Origin: Curtobacterium sp. SGAir0471
Lineage (GTDB): Bacteria > Actinomycetota > Actinomycetes > Actinomycetales > Microbacteriaceae
Assembly: GCF_005490985.1 (NCBI RefSeq)
Contig: NZ_CP027869.1
Span: 3,348,001 to 3,412,000 of the forward strand
Length of the DNA stretch: 64,000 nucleotides
Direction: 5' to 3'
A program made the position numbers and the translations under genes. Below, one piece after another: positions 25,254 to 33,328 of the stretch (within the stretch, counting starts at the first letter, position 1; each line of letters opens with the position of its first letter). Under the pieces are notes generated by a model. The model made no database searches. It saw only the letters and a list, made by a program, of their open reading frames with translations, and had not been told where the DNA came from.

Positions 25254-26288
25254 TCAGGCGGCGGAGCGCTCGGCGACGGGGCGGCGACGGAGCTCGGGGC
25301 GCAGGAGCGCGGGCGGCTGGTACTGCTGGTCGAGCCGGGTGACGTCGGTGCCCGGCGGGACGATCGCGTCGATGCGGTCGAGCACCTCGTCGGAGAGCGC
25401 GACGTCGGCCGCGGCCAGCAGGTCGTCGAGCTGTTCCACCGACCGCGGTCCGATCAGCGCGCTGGTGACGCCCGGGTGCGCGATCGCGAACGCGAGGGCG
25501 AGGTGGGTCGTGGGGATGCCGGTCTCCTCGGCGAGGGCGACGACCTGCTCCACCGCGTCGATCCGCCGGTCGTCCTGGTCGTGCCGGAACATGCCGGCCC
25601 GCGACAGGTCGTTCTGCTGGCCGCGACGGAAGCGCCCGGTCAGCATGCCGCCCGCGAGGGGGCTCCACACGAGTGCGCCCATGCCGTACCGCTGGGCGAC
25701 CGGCAGGACCTCGCGCTCGATGCCGCGGCTGAGGATCGAGTACGTCGGCTGCTCGGAGCGGAAGCGCTCGAGCCCGCGGCGCTCGGACGTCCACTGCGCC
25801 TCGACCTGCATCGAGGCCGGGAAGTCCGAGGACCCGATGGCGCGGACCTTGCCGCTCCGCACGAGGTCGGTCAGGGCGGACAGCGTCTCCTCGAGGTCCA
25901 CCGTGTCGTCGGGGCGGTGTGCCTGGTACAGGTCGATGTGGTCCGTCTGCAGGCGGCGGAGCGAGTCCTCGACCGCGGTGGTGATCCACCGGCGGGAGTT
26001 CCCGCGCCGGTTGGGATCGTCGCCCATCGGGCCGTTGAACTTCGTGGCGAGGACGACGTCGTCACGCCGACCCTTGATCGCCTTGCCGACGAGCACCTCG
26101 GACCCGCCCTGCGAGTAGCGGTCCGCGGTGTCGATGATGTTGATGCCGGCGTCGAGCGCACGGTGCACGATGCGGATCGAGTCCTGCTCGTCGCCGTTGC
26201 CGATGCGGCCGTCGGTGCCGAGCATCATGGCGCCGAGCGCGAAGGGGCTGACCTGGATGCCGGTGCGGCCGAGGGTGCGGTACTGCAT
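25254..26288 (-). CDS. Aldo/keto reductase
   Basis: A 344-residue NAD(P)H-dependent aldo/keto reductase. The catalytic tetrad is visible as DTADRY (Asp and Tyr), ATKFNG (Lys) and QAHRPD (His). The C-terminal SALIGPRSVEQLDD segment binds the cofactor phosphate. The opening MQYRTLGRTGIQVSP is typical of the YdbC/general stress subgroup. AGGAGG precedes the ATG. It is divergent from a TetR gene, and the 133-bp gap contains two copies of an operator, so this reductase is probably the main target of that repressor. The carbonyl substrate is unknown. Confidence 0.93.
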   Translation of the reverse strand: MQYRTLGRTGIQVSPFALGAMMLGTDGRIGNGDEQDSIRIVHRALDAGINIIDTADRYSQGGSEVLVGKAIKGRRDDVVLATKFNGPMGDDPNRRGNSRRWITTAVEDSLRRLQTDHIDLYQAHRPDDTVDLEETLSALTDLVRSGKVRAIGSSDFPASMQVEAQWTSERRGLERFRSEQPTYSILSRGIEREVLPVAQRYGMGALVWSPLAGGMLTGRFRRGQQNDLSRAGMFRHDQDDRRIDAVEQVVALAEETGIPTTHLALAFAIAHPGVTSALIGPRSVEQLDDLLAAADVALSDEVLDRIDAIVPPGTDVTRLDQQYQPPALLRPELRRRPVAERSAA

Positions 26289-26344
26289 GGTGGTGCCTCC
26301 TGTCGGTGGCGCTCCGGTGCCGGCCGTCGTAGGCTGGGATGAAG

Positions 26345-26382
26345 CGGAACGCTCTTCCGGAAGCATACGGAACGGCTTTCCG
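26345..26382. promoter_or_regulatory. Twin TetR operators
   Basis: Two 15-bp inverted repeats with the same arms: CGGAA-CGCTC-TTCCG (26345-26359) and CGGAA-CGGCT-TTCCG (26368-26382), 23 bp apart start to start. They lie in the divergent region between the aldo/keto reductase and tetR genes and most likely bind the TetR product. Confidence 0.75.
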
Positions 26383-26421
26383 TTTCCGCAAGCCCACCTC
26401 GTGATCGCCCTTGGAGGCACC

Positions 26422-26967
26422 GTGCGCGCCGATGCCCGCCGCAACCTCGACGCCCTCGTCGACGCCGCCCGCCAGGTCTTCGCCGAGCAGGGCGTCGACG
26501 CACCCGCCAAGGTGATCGCCGACCTCGCCGGGGTCGGCGTCGGCACGCTGTACCGGCACTTCCCGCAGCGCTCCGACCTCGTGGTCGCGGTGTTCCAGCA
26601 GGCCGTCGAGGAGTGCGCCGACGCCGCCGTGGACCTCGCCGACCACCACGCCCCGGACGAGGCCCTCGCGCTCTGGCTCCAGCGGTTCACGGGGTTCGTC
26701 GCCACGAAGCGTGGCCTGGCAGCGGCACTGCAGTCCGGCGACCCGGCGTTCGAGGGGCTGCACCCCTGGTTCATCGGTCGGCTCGGTGGGGCACTGACCG
26801 GACTGCTCGACGCCGCCTCGGCCGCCGGCACGATCCGCAGCGACCTCGACGCCACGCAGCTGCTCCGCGCGGTCGCGGACCTGTGCCACGGGGCGCCGAC
26901 GACCGAGCAGAGCCAGCAGCTGGTCGGGGTGCTCGTCGACGGGCTGCGCTGGCGGGCGACCGTCTGA
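26422..26967 (+). CDS. TetR/AcrR family transcriptional regulator
   Basis: A 181-residue TetR repressor. The N-terminal helix-turn-helix (residues 5-50) shows ALVDAARQVFAEQG and VIADLAGVGVGTLYRHFPQRSDL, the family signature. The C-terminal ligand domain ends with the pattern of the TetR_C_33-like group (DATQLLRAVADLCHG). GTG 26422 was chosen for the GGAGG 4 nt upstream. An upstream in-frame GTG at 26401 would add only a few residues. It likely represses itself and the divergent aldo/keto reductase through the twin operators. The inducer is unknown. Confidence 0.9.
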   Translation: MRADARRNLDALVDAARQVFAEQGVDAPAKVIADLAGVGVGTLYRHFPQRSDLVVAVFQQAVEECADAAVDLADHHAPDEALALWLQRFTGFVATKRGLAAALQSGDPAFEGLHPWFIGRLGGALTGLLDAASAAGTIRSDLDATQLLRAVADLCHGAPTTEQSQQLVGVLVDGLRWRATV

Positions 26968-27047
26968 ACCGCAGCCGCCGCAGCCGCACCCGCAGCCGCC
27001 GGAGATCCCGGGTGTGCCCGGCCCGCCCCCGCCCGCCGCTCCGGCGC

Positions 27048-27968
27048 TCAGCCGGGCTGGTGCAGTCGCTCGCGCGCGGTCGCCCGCACGGCCTCGGTCA
27101 CACGCTCGAGCAGTGGTGACGCCAGGTTCCACCGCTGCCACCACAGCGCCACGTCGGCTCGACGGCCCGGGGTGAGCTCGACGAGCGCACCGCTTCCCAG
27201 ACCCTCGAGGCACTGGGCCTCCGGCAGCATCCCCCACCCGAACCCGAGCGACACCGCACGCGCGAAGTCCGCCGAGGTCGGGACGAAGTGCCGCGGTCCG
27301 CGCGGGGCGTGCCCGAGGACCCGGCGGAGGTACCCCTGCTGCAGGTCGTCGTCGCGGTCGTAGTCGACCAGCGGGACCGCGTCCAGCCGCGTCGTCATCT
27401 GCCGCTCGGACACCGCACCGGCGAGGTACCGGTCGACGAACGCGGGTGACGCCACGGCCCGGTAGCGGTCGACGCCGAGCGGTACCGACGAACAGCCCTG
27501 CACCGGGTCGGCCTCGGCGGTCACCGCGGCCATCACCGTGCCGGCGCGGAGGAGCTCGGCGGTGCGGTCCTGGTCCTCGCGGTGCAGGTCGAACACGACC
27601 TCGGTGTCGACCCGGACGAGGGCGAGGGCGTCGAGGAACCAGGTGCCGAGCGTGTCCGCGTTGACGGCGAGCGGGATCGACGGCACAGCCGGACCGTCGG
27701 CGTCTCCGACCGCGCCGAGCGCCCGGGCGGTCTCGTCCTCGAGCAGCCGGGCCTGGCGCGCGTGCCGGAGGACGACCTCACCGTCGGCGGTGGGCACCAC
27801 AGGGGTCGTGCGCTGGAGCAGTACCCGACCGAGCTGCTGCTCCATCGCCTTGATCCGCTGCGACACGGCGGACGGCGTGATCGCGAGCGCGCGGGCCGCG
27901 GCGTCGAGCGTGCCGTGGTCGACCGCGGCGAGGAGCGTCTCGAGGTGGTCTCGCTGCAGCCGGAGCAT
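27048..27968 (-). CDS. lysG: LysG/ArgP-type LysR regulator of amino-acid export
   Basis: A 306-residue LysR-family activator of the ArgP/LysG branch. The HTH lies in the first 60 residues (HLETLLAAVDHGTLDAAARALAITPSAVSQRIKAME) and matches that branch closely. An effector-binding domain of two alpha/beta lobes follows. In Corynebacterium glutamicum LysG activates lysE when lysine or arginine accumulates. It is divergent from the LysE-type exporter here, with a 70-bp gap, which is the standard arrangement. Confidence 0.92.
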   Translation of the reverse strand: MLRLQRDHLETLLAAVDHGTLDAAARALAITPSAVSQRIKAMEQQLGRVLLQRTTPVVPTADGEVVLRHARQARLLEDETARALGAVGDADGPAVPSIPLAVNADTLGTWFLDALALVRVDTEVVFDLHREDQDRTAELLRAGTVMAAVTAEADPVQGCSSVPLGVDRYRAVASPAFVDRYLAGAVSERQMTTRLDAVPLVDYDRDDDLQQGYLRRVLGHAPRGPRHFVPTSADFARAVSLGFGWGMLPEAQCLEGLGSGALVELTPGRRADVALWWQRWNLASPLLERVTEAVRATARERLHQPG

Positions 27969-28038
27969 ACAGCAGAGCTTACGGTGCTGCAGGAACGTGA
28001 GCTGGACTGCATCCCGGTGCGCTCGTAGCGTCGGGAGC

Positions 28039-28818
28039 GTGACCGCACTCCTCCCCCTGCTCGCCGGGCTCGGTACCGGCCTGGCCCTGATCGTCGCGAT
28101 CGGCGTGCAGAACGCCTACCTGCTCCGGCTCGCCGTCAGCGCTCCCGTGCGGGTCGTCGCCGCGGCGGTCGCTGTCTGTGCCGTGTCGGACGCGGTGCTC
28201 ATCGTCGCCGGGGTTCTCGGCGTGGGCGCCGTCGTCGAGCGCTTCCCCGTCGCGCTCGTGGTGGTGCGGTTCGTCGGCGCGGCGTTCCTCGTCGTTTACG
28301 GGGTGCTCGCGGCCAGACGGGCGTTGCGCCCCACCGGGGCGGCGATGGCCGTCGAGCAGGACGCGGCGGACGACGGTGTGGTCGTCCCGACGACGGCTGC
28401 GCGGTCGACGGTCGCACGGGCGGGAGCCGCGCACGGGACGGCCGGAGCTGCGGGGCGGGGCGCGGAGGAGCCTCCCGGCCGGGGCTCGACCCCCGCGACC
28501 CGGACCGCCGCAGCACGCGCGGTCCCGACGCTGGGTGCGGCGGTCGCGACGATGCTCGTCTTCACGTGGGCGAACCCGCACGTGTACCTCGACACGCTCG
28601 TGTTCCTCGGCTCGGTGGCGAACCAGCAGGGCGTCGACGACCGCTGGTGGTGGACCGTCGGTGCCGTCGCCGCGAGCTGCCTGTGGTTCGGCGCGCTCGG
28701 GTTCGGTGGACGGCTGCTCCGTCCACTGTTCGCGAAGCCCCTCACCTGGCGGGTCTTCGACGGGCTCGTCGCCGTCGTGATGCTGTCGTTCGGCGTCGCG
28801 CTCGCCGTCGGCGCGTAG
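28039..28818 (+). CDS. lysE: LysE/ArgO family basic amino-acid exporter
   Basis: A 259-residue exporter of the LysE/ArgO family with six hydrophobic segments. The opening GLGTGLALIVAIGVQNAYLLR and the TWANPHVYLDT motif are diagnostic. A disordered Ala/Gly/Arg-rich loop of about 70 residues (roughly 95-165) between TM3 and TM4 makes it longer than ArgO (about 211 residues). GTG 28039 lies 7 nt after TAGCGT. Divergent lysG probably controls it. It exports lysine or arginine across the membrane. Confidence 0.92.
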   Translation: MTALLPLLAGLGTGLALIVAIGVQNAYLLRLAVSAPVRVVAAAVAVCAVSDAVLIVAGVLGVGAVVERFPVALVVVRFVGAAFLVVYGVLAARRALRPTGAAMAVEQDAADDGVVVPTTAARSTVARAGAAHGTAGAAGRGAEEPPGRGSTPATRTAAARAVPTLGAAVATMLVFTWANPHVYLDTLVFLGSVANQQGVDDRWWWTVGAVAASCLWFGALGFGGRLLRPLFAKPLTWRVFDGLVAVVMLSFGVALAVGA

Positions 28819-28830
28819 GCACGGCGCACC

Positions 28831-28882
28831 GCAGCACGGCGGCGGACGCAGCACGGCGGCGGACGCAGCACGGCGGCGTCCG
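28831..28882. repeat. 17-bp tandem repeat with terminator-like hairpin
   Basis: Two full GCAGCACGGCGGCGGAC units and a third partial one fill the gap between the convergent lysE and APC genes. GGACGC and GCGTCC at its right end can pair as a stem, so it may serve as a terminator. Confidence 0.65.
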
Positions 28883-30358
28883 CTACTGCAGGCCCTTGCC
28901 CACCCGGCTGTGCCGACGGCTGTAGCCGAAGTAGATCGCGAACCCGATCGCCAGCCACGCGATGAAGCGCAGCCAGGTCTCGACCTCAAGGTTGAGCATG
29001 AGCCAGAAGCACAGCACCGCCGAGAGGATCGGCAGCACCGGCACCCACGGCACCCGGAAGGCCCGGGGCGCGTCGGGACGGGTCTTGCGCAGCACCACGA
29101 TGCCGATCGACACGAGCACGAAGGCGGAGAGCGTGCCGATGTTGATCATGCCCTCGAGGCGCTCGACCGCGGTGAACCCGGCGATGAACGCCACGACGAC
29201 ACCGGCGACGACCTGCACCCGGACGGGCGTCTGCGTCTTCGGGTTCGTCTTCGAGAACCAGCGGGGCAGCAGACCGTCGCGGCTCATCGAGAACACGATG
29301 CGGGACAGCCCGAGGAGCAGGACCATGACGACCGTCGTCAGGCCGATCAGCGACCCGATCGCGATGATGCCGGCGGCCCACGGCAGGCCGACGATGTCGA
29401 ACGCCGAGGCGAGGGACGGGGCCTCCTCGTCGGCGAGGCGCTGGTAGGACACCATGCCGGTGATGACGATGCTGACGCCGATGTAGAGCAGCGTGACGAT
29501 GCCGAGGCCGATGAAGATGCCTCGGGGCAGGGTCTTCTGCGGGTTCTCGGTCTCCTCGGCGCTCGTCGCGACGACGTCGAAGCCGATGAACGCGAAGAAC
29601 ACCAGCGAGGCCGCGGCGAGCAGACCGAACACGCCGTACTGCGCCGGGGCCTGGCCGGTGACGAACGAGACGAGCGACTGGGTGAGGACGCCGCCCTCGG
29701 CACCCTTGGACGGCTCCGCCGGCGGGACGAACGGCGCGAAGTTCGCCGCCTTGACGAAGAACGCCCCGGCGACGATGACGAAGACGACGATCGCGACCTT
29801 GATGATCGTGATGACCGCCGAGACGCGCGACGACAGGCGCGTCCCGAAGGCGAGCAGCAGCGTGAAGACGCCGACGATCAGGACGGGCCCCCAGGTGAAG
29901 CCGATCGGGCCGAGCTGGATCGTGTCGGGCAGGTCGATGCCGAAGACCCCGAACGCGGTGCTCAGGTAGATGCCCCAGTACTTCGCGATGACGGCGCTCG
30001 CGGTCAGGGTCTCGAGGATGAGGTCCCACCCGACGATCCAGGCGAGCAGCTCGCCCATCGTCGCGTAGGTGAAGGTGTACGCGGAGCCGGCGACCGGGAT
30101 GGTCGAGGCGAACTCGGCGTAGCACATGATCGCGAGGCCGCAGGTGACGGCGGCGAGCAGGAACGAGATGATGACGCTCGGTCCGGCGAAGTTCGCGGCG
30201 GCGTTCGCGCCGACCGAGAAGATGCCGGCGCCGACGGCGACCGCGATGCCCATCGCGGCGATGTCGAACGTCTTGAGCGACCGCTTGAGCGAGCGGCCCT
30301 TCTCCTCGGAGTCGGCGAGGGAGGCCTCGATCGACTTGATGCGGAGCGGTGTTGCCAT
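28883..30358 (-). CDS. APC-superfamily amino-acid permease (cationic amino-acid type)
   Basis: A 491-residue permease with 12 or more hydrophobic segments. The N-terminal cytosolic part (SLKRSLKTFDIAAMGIAVAVGAGIFSVG) has the APC glycine-rich GAGIF motif of TM1. FFAFIGFDVVATSAEETENP in the middle is characteristic of the CAT/YfnA-type cationic amino-acid transporters. It imports amino acids by symport or exchange. It is convergent with lysE, so the two adjacent genes may move related substrates in opposite directions. No regulator is adjacent. Confidence 0.92.
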   Translation of the reverse strand: MATPLRIKSIEASLADSEEKGRSLKRSLKTFDIAAMGIAVAVGAGIFSVGANAAANFAGPSVIISFLLAAVTCGLAIMCYAEFASTIPVAGSAYTFTYATMGELLAWIVGWDLILETLTASAVIAKYWGIYLSTAFGVFGIDLPDTIQLGPIGFTWGPVLIVGVFTLLLAFGTRLSSRVSAVITIIKVAIVVFVIVAGAFFVKAANFAPFVPPAEPSKGAEGGVLTQSLVSFVTGQAPAQYGVFGLLAAASLVFFAFIGFDVVATSAEETENPQKTLPRGIFIGLGIVTLLYIGVSIVITGMVSYQRLADEEAPSLASAFDIVGLPWAAGIIAIGSLIGLTTVVMVLLLGLSRIVFSMSRDGLLPRWFSKTNPKTQTPVRVQVVAGVVVAFIAGFTAVERLEGMINIGTLSAFVLVSIGIVVLRKTRPDAPRAFRVPWVPVLPILSAVLCFWLMLNLEVETWLRFIAWLAIGFAIYFGYSRRHSRVGKGLQ

Positions 30359-30504
30359 GGGGAGGTTCCCGTCATCGGCTGGCGGTGGACCCCGGAAGGG
30401 TACTGGTGTACCACCCTGGCTCGCAAACGGTGCCGGCCCGGCAGCACCAGCCGTCCGGACGGGAGGCGCGGCCGGAGTCCGCCCCGCGCGTCACGGGACG
30501 ACGG

Positions 30505-30720
30505 CGTCGCGGCGAGACGACGCCGACGCCGACGCCGCGAGACAACGCCGGATCTGGGACCGTCTCGTGGCGCGCAGGGCGCCTGGTGCTGACGCCGGCG
30601 TCTCGTGGCGCGCAGGGCGCCTGGTGCTGACGCCCGCGTCTCGTGGCGCGCAGGGCGCCTGGTGCTGACGCCGGCGTCTCGTGGCGCGCAGGGCGCCTGG
30701 TGCTGACGCCCGCGTCTCGG
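30505..30720. repeat. Tandem 38-bp repeat array with GCGTCTCG core
   Basis: Four contiguous 38-bp units start at 30561, 30599, 30637 and 30675, each beginning CGTCTCGTGGCGCGCAGG and ending alternately GCCGG or GCCCG, so a 76-bp dimer has been duplicated. Each holds GGCGC-N5-GCGCC. Just upstream CGAGAC occurs in the opposite orientation (30512, 30538). Between an APC permease start and a HAD gene stop. Confidence 0.85.
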
Positions 30721-30726
30721 TGCGGG

Positions 30727-31599
30727 TCAGACCCCGCGGCGCCAGTCGGCCAGGAAGCGCGCGCCCGCCTCGTCGTGGATGACCCCGTCGGGAGCGGTGA
30801 GCACCGGGAACGGCGTCTCAGGGATGCCGTCCGCCGGTCGGACGTCCACGTGCGCGACGTCGTGGCCGTTCGCGTGCAGCCAGTCGGCCATCGCGTAGTC
30901 GCTCCGCGAGTCCCCGACGGTCCGCCACGTCACCGGGAGCTCCCCGTCCTGCGCGAGCAGCTCGAGGGCACGCTCGGCGCCCATGTCCTTGCCGGACCGG
31001 TCTGACTCCACGTCGGTGGAGATGATCGTCGGGTCGACCCGCCACTGCACGGCGCCGTCGGCGTCGGGTCGGACGTCGTCGAGCCGGCGGACACCGAGCC
31101 CGCGCCGCTCGAGCGCGGCCATCGCCTTCGCGTCGAACTCGGCCTGGCGGGCGAGGTAGGCGGCGTTCGGCACATCGACGCGCTGCTCGATCGACACCAT
31201 GGCGTGCTTCGTCTCGTCGAAGAACACCAGGTCGGCGTACTCGTCGCGGACCAGGTCGCGCATCTCGTCGGCGAAGTCCCGCGGGAGGGCGAGGTCCTCG
31301 GCGACGACCAGGTCGCTCATCCCGCCCTCGTACTGCGGGCCGATCGAGCACCAGACCGCGCCCTTCTCGCACACCGCGTGGACCCGACCGGCCTCGGTGA
31401 GGCCGCCGGCCACGAGCGGACCGACGACCTCTTCGCGGATGAACGCGTCGCTGCGGCCCGTGTTGAAGACGATCGGGACGCCCTCGGCGGCGAGCGCGAC
31501 GAGATCGGCCACGATCGAGGGGATCGCGATCGTGCGGGTCACCGGGCTGGCGATGGGCCCGTCGACGTCGAGCAGCAGGCCGAGGCGGGGAGCAGTCAC
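30727..31599 (-). CDS. HAD superfamily hydrolase (type IIB-like)
   Basis: A 290-residue HAD phosphatase. Motif I is LLLDVDGPI with nucleophile Asp11 and acid Asp13. VFNTGR gives motif II, and VGDSRSDYAMADWL gives motif IV with the metal-binding acids. The size and the DSRSDY form point to the Cof/sugar-phosphatase (HAD-IIB) branch, which cleaves small phosphate esters. A GKDMGAERALELL segment supplies the motif III lysine. GTG 31599 lies 6 nt after GAGGAT. The substrate is unknown. Confidence 0.85.
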   Translation of the reverse strand: MTAPRLGLLLDVDGPIASPVTRTIAIPSIVADLVALAAEGVPIVFNTGRSDAFIREEVVGPLVAGGLTEAGRVHAVCEKGAVWCSIGPQYEGGMSDLVVAEDLALPRDFADEMRDLVRDEYADLVFFDETKHAMVSIEQRVDVPNAAYLARQAEFDAKAMAALERRGLGVRRLDDVRPDADGAVQWRVDPTIISTDVESDRSGKDMGAERALELLAQDGELPVTWRTVGDSRSDYAMADWLHANGHDVAHVDVRPADGIPETPFPVLTAPDGVIHDEAGARFLADWRRGV

Positions 31600-31697
31600 G
31601 ACCCCATCCTCTCGCACCCGTGCGGCCTGCCCGTCCGCGACGACCGGGACGACTGCCGTGCACCCGCCCGCGCGCAACTCCCCGGCAGCCGGAGCGG

Positions 31698-32555
31698 TCA
31701 CTCCTCCGTCGGCATCCCGACGAACCGGTCGACCAGGTGCCGGAGCACCCTCGGCTCCGGCACGTGTCCCTGGCCGGGGACGACGAGGTGCCGCGAACCG
31801 GGGACCGCCTCGGCCAGCGCGACCGAGGCCTGCCGCATCCACTCGGGGCCGCCGTCGCCGGAGGCCACGAGCACCGGCACGCCGACCGACGCCGCGACCC
31901 GCTCGGGCACGGAGAGGCCGTTGAGCACCCGGACGTCGCGGGCGAGCACGTGTGCGTCGGCCAGGAGCGACCGCCAGAGCCCCGGCTTCAGACGGGCCGC
32001 CGTGATGTACGGGATCGGGACGCCGAGCACGCGGGACAGGAACGCCCGGACCGCCTGCGCCCGCCGTCCGGCGGCGACGTGCCCGTCGAGGAAGTCCGCG
32101 AAGAGGACGTCGTCGCCCTGCGGATCGACCGAGGCGCGGTACGGCGGCTCCCAGAGCACCGCACGCCCGAACGGCACGCCCGCGGCGAGGCCGCGCAGCA
32201 CCACACCGGCGCCCACGCACCACCCCACGGCGTCGGCAGGGCCGCCGATCGACGCGGTGACCGCCGCCAGGTCCTCGACCTCGCGCTCGACCGACCACGG
32301 CGCCGTGTCCCCGCTCGCACCCCGACCCCGCCGGTCGTAGGTGACGACGCGGTAGCGGTCGCGGAGTGCCGCGACGATCCGGTCGGACGCCGGGCTGCCG
32401 TGGTGGTCCCACGCCCCACCGACCAGCACCAGGGCGGGCCCGGAACCACTCTCGGCGACCGCGAGCGCCGTTCCGTCCGCGGACACGACGGTGCGGTCGA
32501 GGTGTCCGGGGTCCCGCTGGGGCTGTCCGGGCGGAGCGTGCTGGTCGGCGGGCAT
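31698..32555 (-). CDS. Alpha/beta hydrolase with Cys at the nucleophile elbow
   Basis: A 285-residue alpha/beta hydrolase. It has the HGXG-like VLVGGAWDHHGSP loop, YDRRGRGASGD, and a nucleophile elbow reading VGWCVGAG, where Cys replaces the usual Ser. The family's later Asp (VASGDGGPEW) and His (PGQGHVPEP) are present. Cys nucleophiles occur in dienelactone-hydrolase-like enzymes, but they may also mark altered activity. GGAAGG precedes ATG 32555. Lying 98 bp upstream of the HAD gene in the same direction, it may be co-transcribed with it. Confidence 0.85.
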   Translation of the reverse strand: MPADQHAPPGQPQRDPGHLDRTVVSADGTALAVAESGSGPALVLVGGAWDHHGSPASDRIVAALRDRYRVVTYDRRGRGASGDTAPWSVEREVEDLAAVTASIGGPADAVGWCVGAGVVLRGLAAGVPFGRAVLWEPPYRASVDPQGDDVLFADFLDGHVAAGRRAQAVRAFLSRVLGVPIPYITAARLKPGLWRSLLADAHVLARDVRVLNGLSVPERVAASVGVPVLVASGDGGPEWMRQASVALAEAVPGSRHLVVPGQGHVPEPRVLRHLVDRFVGMPTEE

Positions 32556-32734
32556 GGGTCCTTCCGAGGTGTGCGACGGCGCTGCGTCGGGTCCTGCGGA
32601 TGGACCGTGCGGGTCGGTACCCAGAGCATGACAGTCCGGACCGTGAGCGTCACCACCCGCAACCAGGGGGAGCGCTCCACGTTCCCTGTGCACTCTGCTC
32701 GGACGGCCCAGCTCAGCGAGCGCTTCCGGTCGAC

Positions 32735-33328
32735 TCAGACCAGCGCGGTCACCCCGACCGACTCGCGCTCGAGCAGGGAGCGCTTCACGTCGAGCCCCCA
32801 CGCGAAGCCGCCGAGCGACCCGTCGGACCGCAGCACCCGGTGGCAGGGCACGAACAGCGCCGGGGCGTTCCGGGCGCAGACGCTCGCTGCCGCACGGACG
32901 GCGTCGGGCCGCCCCATCGCTGCCGCGAGCTCGGTGTAGGTCAGGACCGTACCGGCCGGGATCGCCCGGAGCTGCCGCCACCCCTCCGCGAAGAGCTCGG
33001 TGCCGTGCTGCCGGACGGGGACCCGCATCGCCGCCTCGACCTCGCCCGCGTAGAAGGCTTCGACCGCGTCGGCCGACCGCACCCGACCGTCGGTCAGTCG
33101 GCGCGGACGGTGCCGTTCGGCCAGCCGCGCGAGCAGCCGCGCGGAGTCGTCGGTCCAGCCCGATGCGAGCACGTGGCCCTCGGCGTCCTCGAGCACCGTG
33201 AAGGGGCCGTCGGGGGTGTCGAGCGTCTGCACCGTCGCCGCCGGCAGCGTCGCCGCTGGGTCGGTCGTCGTGGGGTCGGACATCGTGGGTTCGGACATCG
33301 TGGGTTCGGACATCGTGGGGTCGGTCAT
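32735..33328 (-). CDS. ogt: Methylated-DNA-protein cysteine methyltransferase (O6-alkylguanine repair)
   Basis: A 197-residue suicide alkyltransferase that removes O6-methyl groups from guanine. The active site PCHRVL has its acceptor Cys near residue 162. The DNA-binding helix ([19 protein letters not shown]) and the Asn hinge ([14 protein letters not shown]) are intact. The N-terminus holds five tandem five-residue units (TDPT/SEPT type) coded by a 15-bp minisatellite and absent from most Ogt proteins. The ATG overlaps the stop of the Ada-AlkA gene (ATGA), so the two are translationally coupled as an alkylation repair operon. Confidence 0.94.
   Translation of the reverse strand: MTDPTMSEPTMSEPTMSDPTTTDPAATLPAATVQTLDTPDGPFTVLEDAEGHVLASGWTDDSARLLARLAERHRPRRLTDGRVRSADAVEAFYAGEVEAAMRVPVRQHGTELFAEGWRQLRAIPAGTVLTYTELAAAMGRPDAVRAAASVCARNAPALFVPCHRVLRSDGSLGGFAWGLDVKRSLLERESVGVTALV
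33254..33328 (-). repeat. 15-bp coding minisatellite at the ogt 5' end
   Basis: Five tandem 15-bp units encode the pattern [25 protein letters not shown]. Each of the first four units carries an in-frame ATG, so translation could begin at several positions. Confidence 0.8.

Noticed and set aside
24806..25342. Possible 178-codon gene in the gap upstream of the glucan synthase gene
   Set aside because: It runs through the hexamer microsatellite and the family A hairpin and into the reductase gene, so it is an accidental frame.
30561..30720. CRISPR array
   Set aside because: The 38-bp units are directly adjacent with no spacers, and no cas genes are present in the window.
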